The translations under genes were made by a program, and so were the position numbers. The notes under the pieces are model-generated. The model saw only the letters and a list, made by a program, of their open reading frames with translations, was not told the DNA's origin and ran no database searches. Positions 8,462 to 17,780 of a stretch of 64,000 bases of DNA are shown piece by piece (position 1 is the stretch's first letter; each line of letters opens with the position of its first letter). This DNA comes from Fidelibacterota bacterium (GTDB lineage Bacteria; Fidelibacterota; Marinisomatia; Marinisomatales; TCS55), in assembly GCA_002724735.1 (NCBI GenBank), contig PBPT01000016.1, forward strand, positions 232,586 through 296,585, in the 5' to 3' direction.

Positions 8462-8983
8462 ATGCGTTTTTTGAAGCAACAAACTCTGAATACCAGAAAC
8501 CTACAAGGTGCAAGTGTTAAATTTAGCACAGCTGGACTAGGCGTAATTGATGGTACAGCGGCGTTAGTGGTTCCTATAGGAACTACTGCACAACGTCCAA
8601 GCTCATCTGCTAACGGACAATTAAGATACAACACAGACAACAATGAGTTTGAAGTTTATGAAAATGGTGCATGGAAGAATCTAAGATATAACGAACCCAA
8701 CCCAGTTGGAATAGTCCAACAAAACTTAGGCACAGGAGACGGCACAGAAACAACATTTGGCGTACTTAATTCAGGAGATACAGATTATCCTGTACCAGCA
8801 AGTGCCGCAAGTGTGCTTGTACTTGTTGAAAATGTTTTGCAAGTTGCAACAACTAACTACACTTTAGTACAAAATCCTTCTTCAGGCCCAAATACACCTT
8901 ATGCCGCAGGATGGTATATAGTATTTGGTACTCCAGTACCCGCAGGTAAACCAGTAACAGTACTACACAATTTCGACAAGTAG
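8462..8983 (+). CDS. Fibre/virion protein with VPIGTTAQRPSSSANGQLRYNTDNNEFEVYENGAWKNL motif
   Basis: Motif shared with 9013, 10620 and many phage tail fibres. Confidence 0.55.
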   Translation: MRFLKQQTLNTRNLQGASVKFSTAGLGVIDGTAALVVPIGTTAQRPSSSANGQLRYNTDNNEFEVYENGAWKNLRYNEPNPVGIVQQNLGTGDGTETTFGVLNSGDTDYPVPASAASVLVLVENVLQVATTNYTLVQNPSSGPNTPYAAGWYIVFGTPVPAGKPVTVLHNFDK

Positions 8984-8987
8984 ATCC

Positions 8988-8995
8988 TATAAATA
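8988..8995 (+). promoter_or_regulatory. T4-type late promoter
   Basis: TATAAATA perfect consensus. Confidence 0.75.
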
Positions 8996-9012
8996 CAGTA
9001 TAGGAGAAATAC

Positions 9013-10482
9013 GTGTCTCAATTAGGTAGAATCGGTGGCGGAGTACTAAAAGACAATCTTTTACGTGACGGATCAAATTTAAATTTTAAAAATACAAGCG
9101 GTTCTACAGCATTAATTCATCTTGATGTTGTTAACGGCAGAGTAGGTATTAATACAGAATCACCTGCGGCAACATATGCATTAGATGTACCAAGTGCTAT
9201 TAGAACAACTGGCGTTAATGCTGATTACTTAAATATACAAAATTTTACTATTGACACAAATAGAATTTATCAAAATAGTGGCGATATTAATTTAGATGCT
9301 ACTAACAATATTTTTCTTGCAGGATTGCAAACTGACAATCTTACTATTAATTTTAACAGTATACGTTCTAACCAATCGAACGAAAATATAATACTAGATC
9401 CTAGCGGCACAGGATCTGTTGAAATATATTCAGATTGGAATATTACAGGCAATTTACATTCTACCGGAAACATCACATTTGGAGGAGATTTAACTTTAGG
9501 TGATAGTGATGATGACTCTATTACATTTCAAAGTGATGTCAACAGTCATTTACTACCAGATGTCAACGATGTATCAGAGCTTGGTTCTACAACAAAGTAT
9601 TGGAATCAAACACATACTAATGTACTTAATTCTGCTTCATTATCATCAGCTAGTTTAACTATAGATACAAATGTAATTAAAATAAATCAAACTGATGGAA
9701 ATTTAACTTTAAATCATACAGACGCTAGCAGAAAAGTTAGATTAGATTCAGTTGATGTGCTTAATGACACTATATCTTCTAGTGCAACAGACATTGATGT
9801 TGTAACAGCAGGAGAACTTATTTTTAATTCTACTACAGCAGTACTCCTTCCTGCAGGCACAAGTGCTCAAAGACCAACTAATGCAGGAGGTTTAAGATAT
9901 AATACAGATACAGGATTGTATGAAGGTAGAGCTCCCACAGGTTATGTTTCTTTTGGGGGTGTATATTCTGATGATGCGGCTACAAATGTTACTGCTCACC
10001 CGACAAACGATACAATTTTATTTAGGGCAAATAACATTGCATCTGGCTCTATAGATTCTCAAGGTATTAATTTGACAGGCTTGCTAGTAGATAGTGTAAG
10101 TGCAAATGCTAATACTATTACAACAGATAGTGGTAACACAAATTTAAATTTTACTCCTAACGGAACAGGAAGTGTTGTAATAGACAGTATAAAATTTGAG
10201 CAAGGAAATATTACCAATACAACCAATGGCGCTTTAGAATTTATACCTACTGGACAAGGCTACTTCAAATCAGGTGGTACTGGAGGTATGGTGATACCAT
10301 ACGGTACAACTGCAAACAGAATTCCAAATCCTGCTATAGGAGACACACGATGGAATACAGATACTAGTACATTAGAAAGCTGGGATGGTGTACAATATGT
10401 TTTATCTGCAGGACAAGGCGGTACTGTATCAGAAGAGTATATGAATGAACTTTCTTTACAATATACTATAATACTAGGCTAA
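9013..10482 (+). CDS. Tail fibre-like protein (GTG start)
   Basis: LGRIGGGVLKDNLLRDGSNLNF start shared with 10620; fibre repeats; RBS taggaga. Confidence 0.65.
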   Translation: MSQLGRIGGGVLKDNLLRDGSNLNFKNTSGSTALIHLDVVNGRVGINTESPAATYALDVPSAIRTTGVNADYLNIQNFTIDTNRIYQNSGDINLDATNNIFLAGLQTDNLTINFNSIRSNQSNENIILDPSGTGSVEIYSDWNITGNLHSTGNITFGGDLTLGDSDDDSITFQSDVNSHLLPDVNDVSELGSTTKYWNQTHTNVLNSASLSSASLTIDTNVIKINQTDGNLTLNHTDASRKVRLDSVDVLNDTISSSATDIDVVTAGELIFNSTTAVLLPAGTSAQRPTNAGGLRYNTDTGLYEGRAPTGYVSFGGVYSDDAATNVTAHPTNDTILFRANNIASGSIDSQGINLTGLLVDSVSANANTITTDSGNTNLNFTPNGTGSVVIDSIKFEQGNITNTTNGALEFIPTGQGYFKSGGTGGMVIPYGTTANRIPNPAIGDTRWNTDTSTLESWDGVQYVLSAGQGGTVSEEYMNELSLQYTIILG

Positions 10483-10496
10483 TTATCCAGAAAATC

Positions 10497-10504
10497 GCTA
10501 AATA
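10497..10504 (+). promoter_or_regulatory. T4-type late promoter (GCTAAATA variant)
   Basis: GCTAAATA before the structured leader of the 10620 gene. Confidence 0.6.
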
Positions 10505-10524
10505 CTATTAATGCAACGTATGAC

Positions 10525-10609
10525 CAATACTTGCAGGGTCAAACTGTGGTTAGCCGGCAAAGAGCCGAAAGGATGAAAACTAGGCTAGAGGGACAGGATC
10601 CCCGTATTG
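10525..10609 (+). promoter_or_regulatory. Structured 5' leader of the 10620 gene
   Basis: Closing helix CAATAC/GTATTG abutting the SD gaggag; inner TAGCC/GGCTA, CGGC-aaaga-GCCG and GGGA-cagga-TCCC hairpins. Confidence 0.5.
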
Positions 10610-10619
10610 AGGAGAAGAG

Positions 10620-12086
10620 ATGGCTATTGGTCGCATAAGTGGTCCGCTCTTAAAAGCTAACCTACTTAGAAATGGGGTTAACTTAGCTTTTGAGACGAAT
10701 TTACTTTACTTAGATGTAAATAACAGCCGCGTAGGAATAAACAACGCAAACCCTCAGTACGATCTAGATGTAGGCGGAACTACAAGAGCTCCAACAATTA
10801 ACGTAAGCGGTGCAAGCAGTATTGGCACAGTGCAATTTAATGGCAATACTATTAGCTCTACGAGTCCTACTCTTGTATTAGGTACAGCTGATAATGTTGT
10901 TTACAACAAGAGATTAACAATAGATTCGATTGATATAAGAGATAATATTATATCTACTAATGAGTCTAACGCAAACATAGAGTTTGTTCCTAATGGTGTA
11001 GGTACTGTAGAAATAATAGGAGATACTAACGTACAAGGCAATATTACAGCTACAGGTAATATCACAGCTAATGGCAATATTACAATTGGTGATGCAGATA
11101 CAGATAATGTAACTTTCAATGCTGATATTGCTAGTAATATTATTCCTGATGCTACTAATACATATAATATAGGTTCAAGCACAAAGAAATGGAATAATGC
11201 ATATGTAAATGATGTTCAATCAAATCAAGCAAATATAGGCGATGTAAATATTGCAGGAAGTGTAATACAAACAAGTGTATCAAATGCTGATTTAGAACTT
11301 AGAGCAAACGGAACAGGTAGCGTAGTAATAGATGATCTTACTTTTAAAGATTCAACTGTATCAAGCACAACAGATTTAACCTTTGCACCAGGTAGCGGAA
11401 ACATTAACATTACAGGTACAGGATCCTTTAAGATTCCTTCAGGCACCACTGCACAAAGACCTACTCCTGCTGTAGGAAAAATAAGATACAACACAGATAA
11501 TAACAATTTTGAAGGATATAACGGCTCTAATTGGATTATATTAAACGGTGTTCAAGATTTAGACGGAAATACAAATATTACAGCTGAATTAACACCAGGT
11601 GCAAATGATAATACTATTAGATTTAATGTGTCAGGAAGCACAGTAGTTGATATTAACAGCACTAGATTAAATGCTCCTAAAGTTGTAGTAGATGATATTA
11701 CTATAGATGGTTCTACAGTTAGTACTTCCGCAACTAATACAGATTTAAATCTAGATGCTAATGGAACAGGTAGTGTTGTATTTGATGGTACACTTGCAAT
11801 TAAAGACAACACAATTACAAATTTAACAAATGGCGGTGTAACTGAATTCTTACAAACAGGCACAGGATATGTAAAATTTGGAGGTACAGGCGGATTTGTT
11901 TTACCAGTAGGTACATCAGGACAAAGGCCTGGAGCACCTGAAATCGGAATGGTAAGATATAATACAGCAGAATCAAGAGTTGAAGTTTATGACGGTAGCT
12001 GGAGTTCAGTTGCAGGTGCAGGTGCAGGTATATCATTAGGTGATGCTGAAAATATTGCATTAGAATTGGTCATAAGTTTAGGATAA
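10620..12086 (+). CDS. Tail fibre-like protein, paralogue of 9013
   Basis: IGRISGPLLKANLLRNGVNLAFET; repeated NANIEFVPNGVGTVEI / NADLELRANGTGSVVIDDL units. Confidence 0.65.
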   Translation: MAIGRISGPLLKANLLRNGVNLAFETNLLYLDVNNSRVGINNANPQYDLDVGGTTRAPTINVSGASSIGTVQFNGNTISSTSPTLVLGTADNVVYNKRLTIDSIDIRDNIISTNESNANIEFVPNGVGTVEIIGDTNVQGNITATGNITANGNITIGDADTDNVTFNADIASNIIPDATNTYNIGSSTKKWNNAYVNDVQSNQANIGDVNIAGSVIQTSVSNADLELRANGTGSVVIDDLTFKDSTVSSTTDLTFAPGSGNINITGTGSFKIPSGTTAQRPTPAVGKIRYNTDNNNFEGYNGSNWIILNGVQDLDGNTNITAELTPGANDNTIRFNVSGSTVVDINSTRLNAPKVVVDDITIDGSTVSTSATNTDLNLDANGTGSVVFDGTLAIKDNTITNLTNGGVTEFLQTGTGYVKFGGTGGFVLPVGTSGQRPGAPEIGMVRYNTAESRVEVYDGSWSSVAGAGAGISLGDAENIALELVISLG

Positions 12087-12090
12087 TATA

Positions 12091-12420
12091 ATGGCAACAA
12101 CGTTTAAAAATAAAGTAGTAAAAGACATAGGAACAATGAAGATAGTAGCAATAGAAACTAATGCTAGTACACGTTCGACTATAATTGGTATAAGTCTTGC
12201 AAATACTACTACTGGTGCAGTAAGCGTAAGCGTTTTAATTGGTGATGATGCAAGTAGTGAGGGTTATTACTTAAAAGATGTATTAGTACCACCAAAGTCT
12301 ACACTTAAACCATTAGGCCCTGCTGAAAAATTAATCTTGGCTCCTAACAATACATTGTTATTACAGTCAAATAAAAGTAATTCAGTTGATGCTGTTTTAA
12401 GTTATGTGGATATTGTATAA
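12091..12420 (+). CDS. Small fibre-associated virion protein
   Basis: Paralogue pattern with 8095 and 22568. Confidence 0.5.
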   Translation: MATTFKNKVVKDIGTMKIVAIETNASTRSTIIGISLANTTTGAVSVSVLIGDDASSEGYYLKDVLVPPKSTLKPLGPAEKLILAPNNTLLLQSNKSNSVDAVLSYVDIV

Positions 12421-12430
12421 GGAAAAATAA

Positions 12431-12808
12431 ATGGCATATATAGGAGCTTCACAAGAACAATACTACGCACAAAGCGATAAAAGATTTTTTTACGGATTGC
12501 GTAGGACTGATAACGGAGAATTATTTTTAGCTAAAGTAGATCAGCTTGGACAAGATGATGTAGTACAAATAAACAAAATTGGAGACCCAACAGATAACTA
12601 TCCTAATTTTGAAGAAGGGCAAGAATTTTTTGAAGGAAGAGATTATAATCATAATTTAGTATATGAAAATTTAAATTATGAACAATTTAAACACGATGAC
12701 AGAGATATTTGGTATTATATTAATGCTGAAGGAGAACTTTGTGTAAGAGTAAACGAAGATCACACATACGATGATGGTGCATCATCTAGCGGTGAGATAA
12801 CATACTAG
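12431..12808 (+). CDS. Hypothetical virion-associated protein
   Basis: Intact ORF with RBS in the fibre cluster. Confidence 0.4.
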   Translation: MAYIGASQEQYYAQSDKRFFYGLRRTDNGELFLAKVDQLGQDDVVQINKIGDPTDNYPNFEEGQEFFEGRDYNHNLVYENLNYEQFKHDDRDIWYYINAEGELCVRVNEDHTYDDGASSSGEITY

Positions 12809-12821
12809 GTAGGAAAAGCTA

Positions 12822-15800
12822 ATGGCAGAATTTAATATTGATAGAATTAGGTTTAGATGGAAAAATATCTGGGCAATTTCTACAGTATATAGAAAAGATG
12901 ATATAGTAATCTATCAAGGCAAATCATATGTTTGTCTTGTAGGACATACTTCGCAAGCAGTAGCTACTGGATTTTATACAGATTTAAATCATGCAACTCC
13001 AAAATGGGAACTTATGCTTGACGGCATGATGTGGAGAGGAGACTGGGTCAATAACACATACTACAGTGTAGGCGAAATTATAAAATGGGAAGGATATGTT
13101 TACAGATGTATCGAAGCTCATACTTCTAACGTAGTGACCTCACAAGGTCCACATACAGACTATAGTAAATGGACCATTGTTGCAACGACTGATAATTGGA
13201 CAAATACTTGGACTACAGGATTTTTCTACGATCTAGGAGACATAGTAATTTACAATGGTATAACCTATCGTTGTATAGCAAAACATACATCTGCCTCAAA
13301 CGTAACCGATGGCTTAGAACAAGATCAGATAAGTTGGGAAATAGTAGCAAGATCAGATAATTGGCGTGCAGATTGGACTGTAAACACAAGATATATGGTA
13401 GACGATGTTGTTAGGTATAATGGTATAGTATATCGTTGTACAGTATATCATACTTCTAATGCAGGTGAAAGTGGAGGACTTGAAGCAGATCTACCTAAAT
13501 GGGAAGTAGTATTAGATCAATTTGAATATAAAGTAGAATGGACAACAGGCACTAGGTATAGAAAAAATGATTTAGTCAAATATGGTGAAACTATTTGGAA
13601 ATGTCTAGTAGGTCATACAGCAAGTGCTTTGTTTAGAACTGATGAAGCAAGTAGTTATTGGTCTGTTTGGTTACCCGGTTTTGGTTATGAACTATTATGG
13701 AATCAAGCAACTGAATATCAAAAAGGCGATATAGTTTTATATGGCGGTTATGTTTATACTTGTTTACAAAACAATTTAGGTAGTGTACCTAGTGTAAACG
13801 GAAAATTACAAGATACAGGAGACTGGGAGCTTACAAAAGAAGGTTACAAACATCAAGGTGAGTACAATCATGTCACACAATACTACACAGGTGATGTAGT
13901 TAGAAACGGTGGTTATTTGTATATTTGTGTAACTAATTCTATATCAGAATATCCAGATAGCTCTGCAAAGTGGCAAATATTAGTGCCTGGACACAAATGG
14001 AAAAGTGATTGGGTTGATAATGTACAATACTATGTAGGAGATATTGTAACTTATGACGGAAGTGCATACTATTGTATAGCAAGACATGCTGGTACAGAAT
14101 CTGACAACAGACCTGATCTTGACATGGCTAACGAACATGAAAACTATTGGCAATTAATGCTTGCAGGTATTGACGGGAACGTTTTAACAACAGATGGAGA
14201 TATACGTGTAAGAGATGCATCACAGACTACTAGACTAGCTATTGGTGCTCCAGGTGCGACATTAAAGGCCGTAAGTAATAACACAATATGGCAAGACTAT
14301 GGACCTGTATCAAAAGTTTATTACGTTGGTGTAACTGGTGTTGATAGTGCTAACAGCGGAACAACAGTCAACGCTCCTTTTAGAACAATAAAATATGCAT
14401 GTGATTATATTAATGCAGACTGGGCAAATAGGGCTCCAGCAACTGTATTTGTAACAGCTGGATATTATGACGAGCTTACCCCGATATCAATTCCAAAAGA
14501 AACAACATTAGTAGGAGACGAACTTAGAAGTGTTACAGTGCAACCTGCGGCAGGACGTGAAGCAAATAACATGTTTTACGTTAGCAATGGAGCAGGCATG
14601 CGTAACATGACTTTGCAAGGATTGACTGGTACTTTAGGCACAGTTAATGCATACGGTACAAAGCGTCCAAATGCAGGAGCATATGTAAGTCTAGACCCAG
14701 GCACAGGAATAAGTGATACTAATACGCATATTACAAGTAAGTCTCCATACATACAAAACATTACAACATTTGGCACAGGATGTGTAGGATTAAAAATAGA
14801 TGGAGCATTACATAATTCAGGTTACAAATCAATTGTTGCAAATGATTTTACACAAATAATAAGCGATGGTATAGGGTACTGGGCAACAAATAACGGTAGA
14901 TCAGAATTAGTAAGTGTATTCACATATTATTGTCATATAGGTTATTTGGCAGATGAAGGTGGAAAACTACGTGCAACAAATGGTAATAACTCATATGGAA
15001 CATTTGGAAGTGTAGCAGAAGGATATGATACAACTGAAACAGCAATAACAGGAAATGTGGATAACCAAGCTTCAGAAGCAAGTGCAAATGTTATAACTGA
15101 TAATCAAAATATGATACTAGCATTAGAATATAAAAATGCAGGTAGAACTTATAAAAATAAAGCAAGCGGATCAAACGCTTCAACGGTTACTTTTGCTGGA
15201 CAAGGTGTAAATGCAACAGCTACATACGAAGAAACTAGAGATGGCGCAGTATCTGAAATTAGATTGCTAGACCCTGGTGATTCAAGTGCGGCAGGCGGAA
15301 ATAATTATCAATATAAATTGAATAATGCTCAAGGCGGTGATGCAACAAGTATTACTTTAGCGGCCGCAGATACAGACGGTAGTCCGTCAAAATACAATGG
15401 CATGAGAATTTTTATTAATTCTGGTGTAGGTGTAGGTCAATATGGATATATTTCTAGTTATAACGATGTATCTAAAGTTGCACAAGTAAGTAGAGAATCA
15501 GACGGTTCAGCAGGATGGGATCATATAAATCCAGGTTGGCCTATTGAAACATTACTAGGCACAAATACAAGATACAGTATTGAACCAAGAGTTACATTTA
15601 GTGATCATCCATTAACTGCTACACAGATTACTGCACCAAGTAGTACAATATGGAAAGAGGTAATATGGTTCGATGCTGGAAGTTGCTTTGTAGCTGTAAC
15701 AGCAGGTGGTGCTGGAGATACGTATACTTCACATTCAGCAGACGGAATTACATGGAGTACTCCAGCAGTGAGATTTACAGGGAAGGATGTAGTCGCAGTG

Positions 15801-17747
15801 CAATATGATTCTTGGGGTAGTCAAGTATTAATTTTTGCGGAAGACAACGGAGGCTCAGGAGGTGCAGGGACAATATATCAATTCGGTGTAGCGGCAAAAT
15901 CACATGCAACTAGTTTACCTTCTTATACTGCAAATATGGCAGGGGTTGAATTAAAAGATGGCGCAATTATACCAGGTGATACAAATCAGCGTACAGGATT
16001 TGCTTTTGGTAATTATAGAGTTTGGTACTCAGGTAATAATTTTGGAAGCTATCAATACCATACGCCAACTAATGCATCAAATGATTCGGCACTATACAGT
16101 TATACTAAGGTCGCATACGGTCCAGGTGTAGGAGGTCCAGATGGAACATTTGTTTATTTAAACACAGGTTCAAAAGGAGGTGTTGCAATTAACACTACTA
16201 GATTCTCATCAGGTTTGTCTACTCAATATGACGCAGGAGCAACAGGAAGATTACCTGTTGGTTACACTGACGTCATTTTTGGTAATGGTAGATTTGTTGC
16301 TATAGACCCGGGTGATGTAAGCACAGAAACTAAAACAGCAATAAGTTTTGATGGAATATATTGGTATGAATACAGTATACCGGGCTCTACTGACTTTACA
16401 AGAATTTTTTACAGTGAAGGACACAAAGGACAATCAGGTATAGTAGATGGCAAATCAAGTGGCGGAACATTTATGGCCATAGGTACAGGTAATCAATTAG
16501 CAAAGTCACAAGACGGAGTTGTATGGAGAATTACAAGTGATGATAGTTCTGATTACCTTGCAACAGAAAGTGCAAGTTGGTCAGGAGCAGGATACAGTAC
16601 AGCATTAAATAATTGGGTAGTAATTGCAGACAATAATGCTAATTGGAACCTAGTCACAGGTTGGGGAGCGAAACCGTTTGCTAGAGCAGTAGTTAAGTCA
16701 GATAAAATTAACGAGTTTTTTGTATATGAACCTGGCAGTGATTACGCTTCGGCTCCAACAGTGACAGTTTATGATCCACAAGCAACAATTAATTCTGTAC
16801 AAGTAGCAAGAATAAACGATGGCGTTCTTCCTCAACCAGTATTTGGTAACAGAGGTACTTCTTACATTACTGCTTCTTGTACAATAGCAGGTTTTGGTCA
16901 TGCAGATAGTTTCCAAATAGGAGGCACATTAAAACTAAAAGGAGTAAGTTTAGTTCCCGGACCAGGCGATAACTTAGTAATAAGCGGAATAAACGATGTT
17001 GACTATAAAGTTTCTAGCATCGATGCACAATCAGGAAGTTCAGGAAATTATAATCTAACACTGACTATAAGTCCTACACTAGGTAGAGCAGAATCGCCTG
17101 AGCATAATACTGCTATTACTATACGTCAACAGTACAGTCAAGTTAGATTGACAGGACATGATTTCTTAGATGTTGGTTCTGGTAACATAGGAGACACAGA
17201 TTATCCTAATAGATATGTAGAAGGCTATAATGCTACAAACGATCCACAACAACAAAACGAAGTAAGAGAAGCTAATGCTGGTAGAGTATTTTATACTTCG
17301 ACAGACCAAGACGGTAACTTTAGAGTTGGTGAACAATTTAAAGTTGAACAAGATACAGGTATTATTACACTTAATGCTTCTTACTTTACTTTAACTGGAT
17401 TGACACAGCTAACACTAGGCGGAATTGTAGTAGGTGGAACACAAGTTATAATTAACGAATTTTCGAAAGAGCCTACATTTATTGCTAATGCAAATACTAT
17501 TGTACCTACACAAAGAGCAATAGGAAAATATTTGCAATCAAGAGTATCAGGTGGTAGTAGTAATGCAAACACTAACAAACTTGTGTCGGGTTCAATTAGT
17601 GTTACAGCAGACACTATGTCAACTACTAGTAATATGATACATTTAACTGCTAGAGGACATCATGATAAACCTACTAAAGGATCAATAGCGGCAATGCAAT
17701 ACTTTACTCATGGTGCTGATAGCGGAAATGATAGGACAAACATATAA
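12822..17747 (+). CDS. Large tail fibre/adhesin (1641 aa) with N-terminal W-x-Y-x-x-GDIV-x-Y-x-G carbohydrate-binding-like repeats and Asp-box-like propeller insertion
   Basis: Tandem W..Y..GD(I/V)V.Y.G..Y.C...HT modules; pectate-lyase-like central region; RVFYTSTDQDGNFRVGE(Q)F C-terminal motif. Confidence 0.7.
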   Translation: MAEFNIDRIRFRWKNIWAISTVYRKDDIVIYQGKSYVCLVGHTSQAVATGFYTDLNHATPKWELMLDGMMWRGDWVNNTYYSVGEIIKWEGYVYRCIEAHTSNVVTSQGPHTDYSKWTIVATTDNWTNTWTTGFFYDLGDIVIYNGITYRCIAKHTSASNVTDGLEQDQISWEIVARSDNWRADWTVNTRYMVDDVVRYNGIVYRCTVYHTSNAGESGGLEADLPKWEVVLDQFEYKVEWTTGTRYRKNDLVKYGETIWKCLVGHTASALFRTDEASSYWSVWLPGFGYELLWNQATEYQKGDIVLYGGYVYTCLQNNLGSVPSVNGKLQDTGDWELTKEGYKHQGEYNHVTQYYTGDVVRNGGYLYICVTNSISEYPDSSAKWQILVPGHKWKSDWVDNVQYYVGDIVTYDGSAYYCIARHAGTESDNRPDLDMANEHENYWQLMLAGIDGNVLTTDGDIRVRDASQTTRLAIGAPGATLKAVSNNTIWQDYGPVSKVYYVGVTGVDSANSGTTVNAPFRTIKYACDYINADWANRAPATVFVTAGYYDELTPISIPKETTLVGDELRSVTVQPAAGREANNMFYVSNGAGMRNMTLQGLTGTLGTVNAYGTKRPNAGAYVSLDPGTGISDTNTHITSKSPYIQNITTFGTGCVGLKIDGALHNSGYKSIVANDFTQIISDGIGYWATNNGRSELVSVFTYYCHIGYLADEGGKLRATNGNNSYGTFGSVAEGYDTTETAITGNVDNQASEASANVITDNQNMILALEYKNAGRTYKNKASGSNASTVTFAGQGVNATATYEETRDGAVSEIRLLDPGDSSAAGGNNYQYKLNNAQGGDATSITLAAADTDGSPSKYNGMRIFINSGVGVGQYGYISSYNDVSKVAQVSRESDGSAGWDHINPGWPIETLLGTNTRYSIEPRVTFSDHPLTATQITAPSSTIWKEVIWFDAGSCFVAVTAGGAGDTYTSHSADGITWSTPAVRFTGKDVVAVQYDSWGSQVLIFAEDNGGSGGAGTIYQFGVAAKSHATSLPSYTANMAGVELKDGAIIPGDTNQRTGFAFGNYRVWYSGNNFGSYQYHTPTNASNDSALYSYTKVAYGPGVGGPDGTFVYLNTGSKGGVAINTTRFSSGLSTQYDAGATGRLPVGYTDVIFGNGRFVAIDPGDVSTETKTAISFDGIYWYEYSIPGSTDFTRIFYSEGHKGQSGIVDGKSSGGTFMAIGTGNQLAKSQDGVVWRITSDDSSDYLATESASWSGAGYSTALNNWVVIADNNANWNLVTGWGAKPFARAVVKSDKINEFFVYEPGSDYASAPTVTVYDPQATINSVQVARINDGVLPQPVFGNRGTSYITASCTIAGFGHADSFQIGGTLKLKGVSLVPGPGDNLVISGINDVDYKVSSIDAQSGSSGNYNLTLTISPTLGRAESPEHNTAITIRQQYSQVRLTGHDFLDVGSGNIGDTDYPNRYVEGYNATNDPQQQNEVREANAGRVFYTSTDQDGNFRVGEQFKVEQDTGIITLNASYFTLTGLTQLTLGGIVVGGTQVIINEFSKEPTFIANANTIVPTQRAIGKYLQSRVSGGSSNANTNKLVSGSISVTADTMSTTSNMIHLTARGHHDKPTKGSIAAMQYFTHGADSGNDRTNI

Positions 17748-17748
17748 T

Positions 17749-17756
17749 GATAAATA
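17749..17756 (+). promoter_or_regulatory. T4-type late promoter
   Basis: GATAAATA upstream of the 17781 gene. Confidence 0.6.
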
Positions 17757-17780
17757 TATATAAGGTTTATGGAGTGCTAA

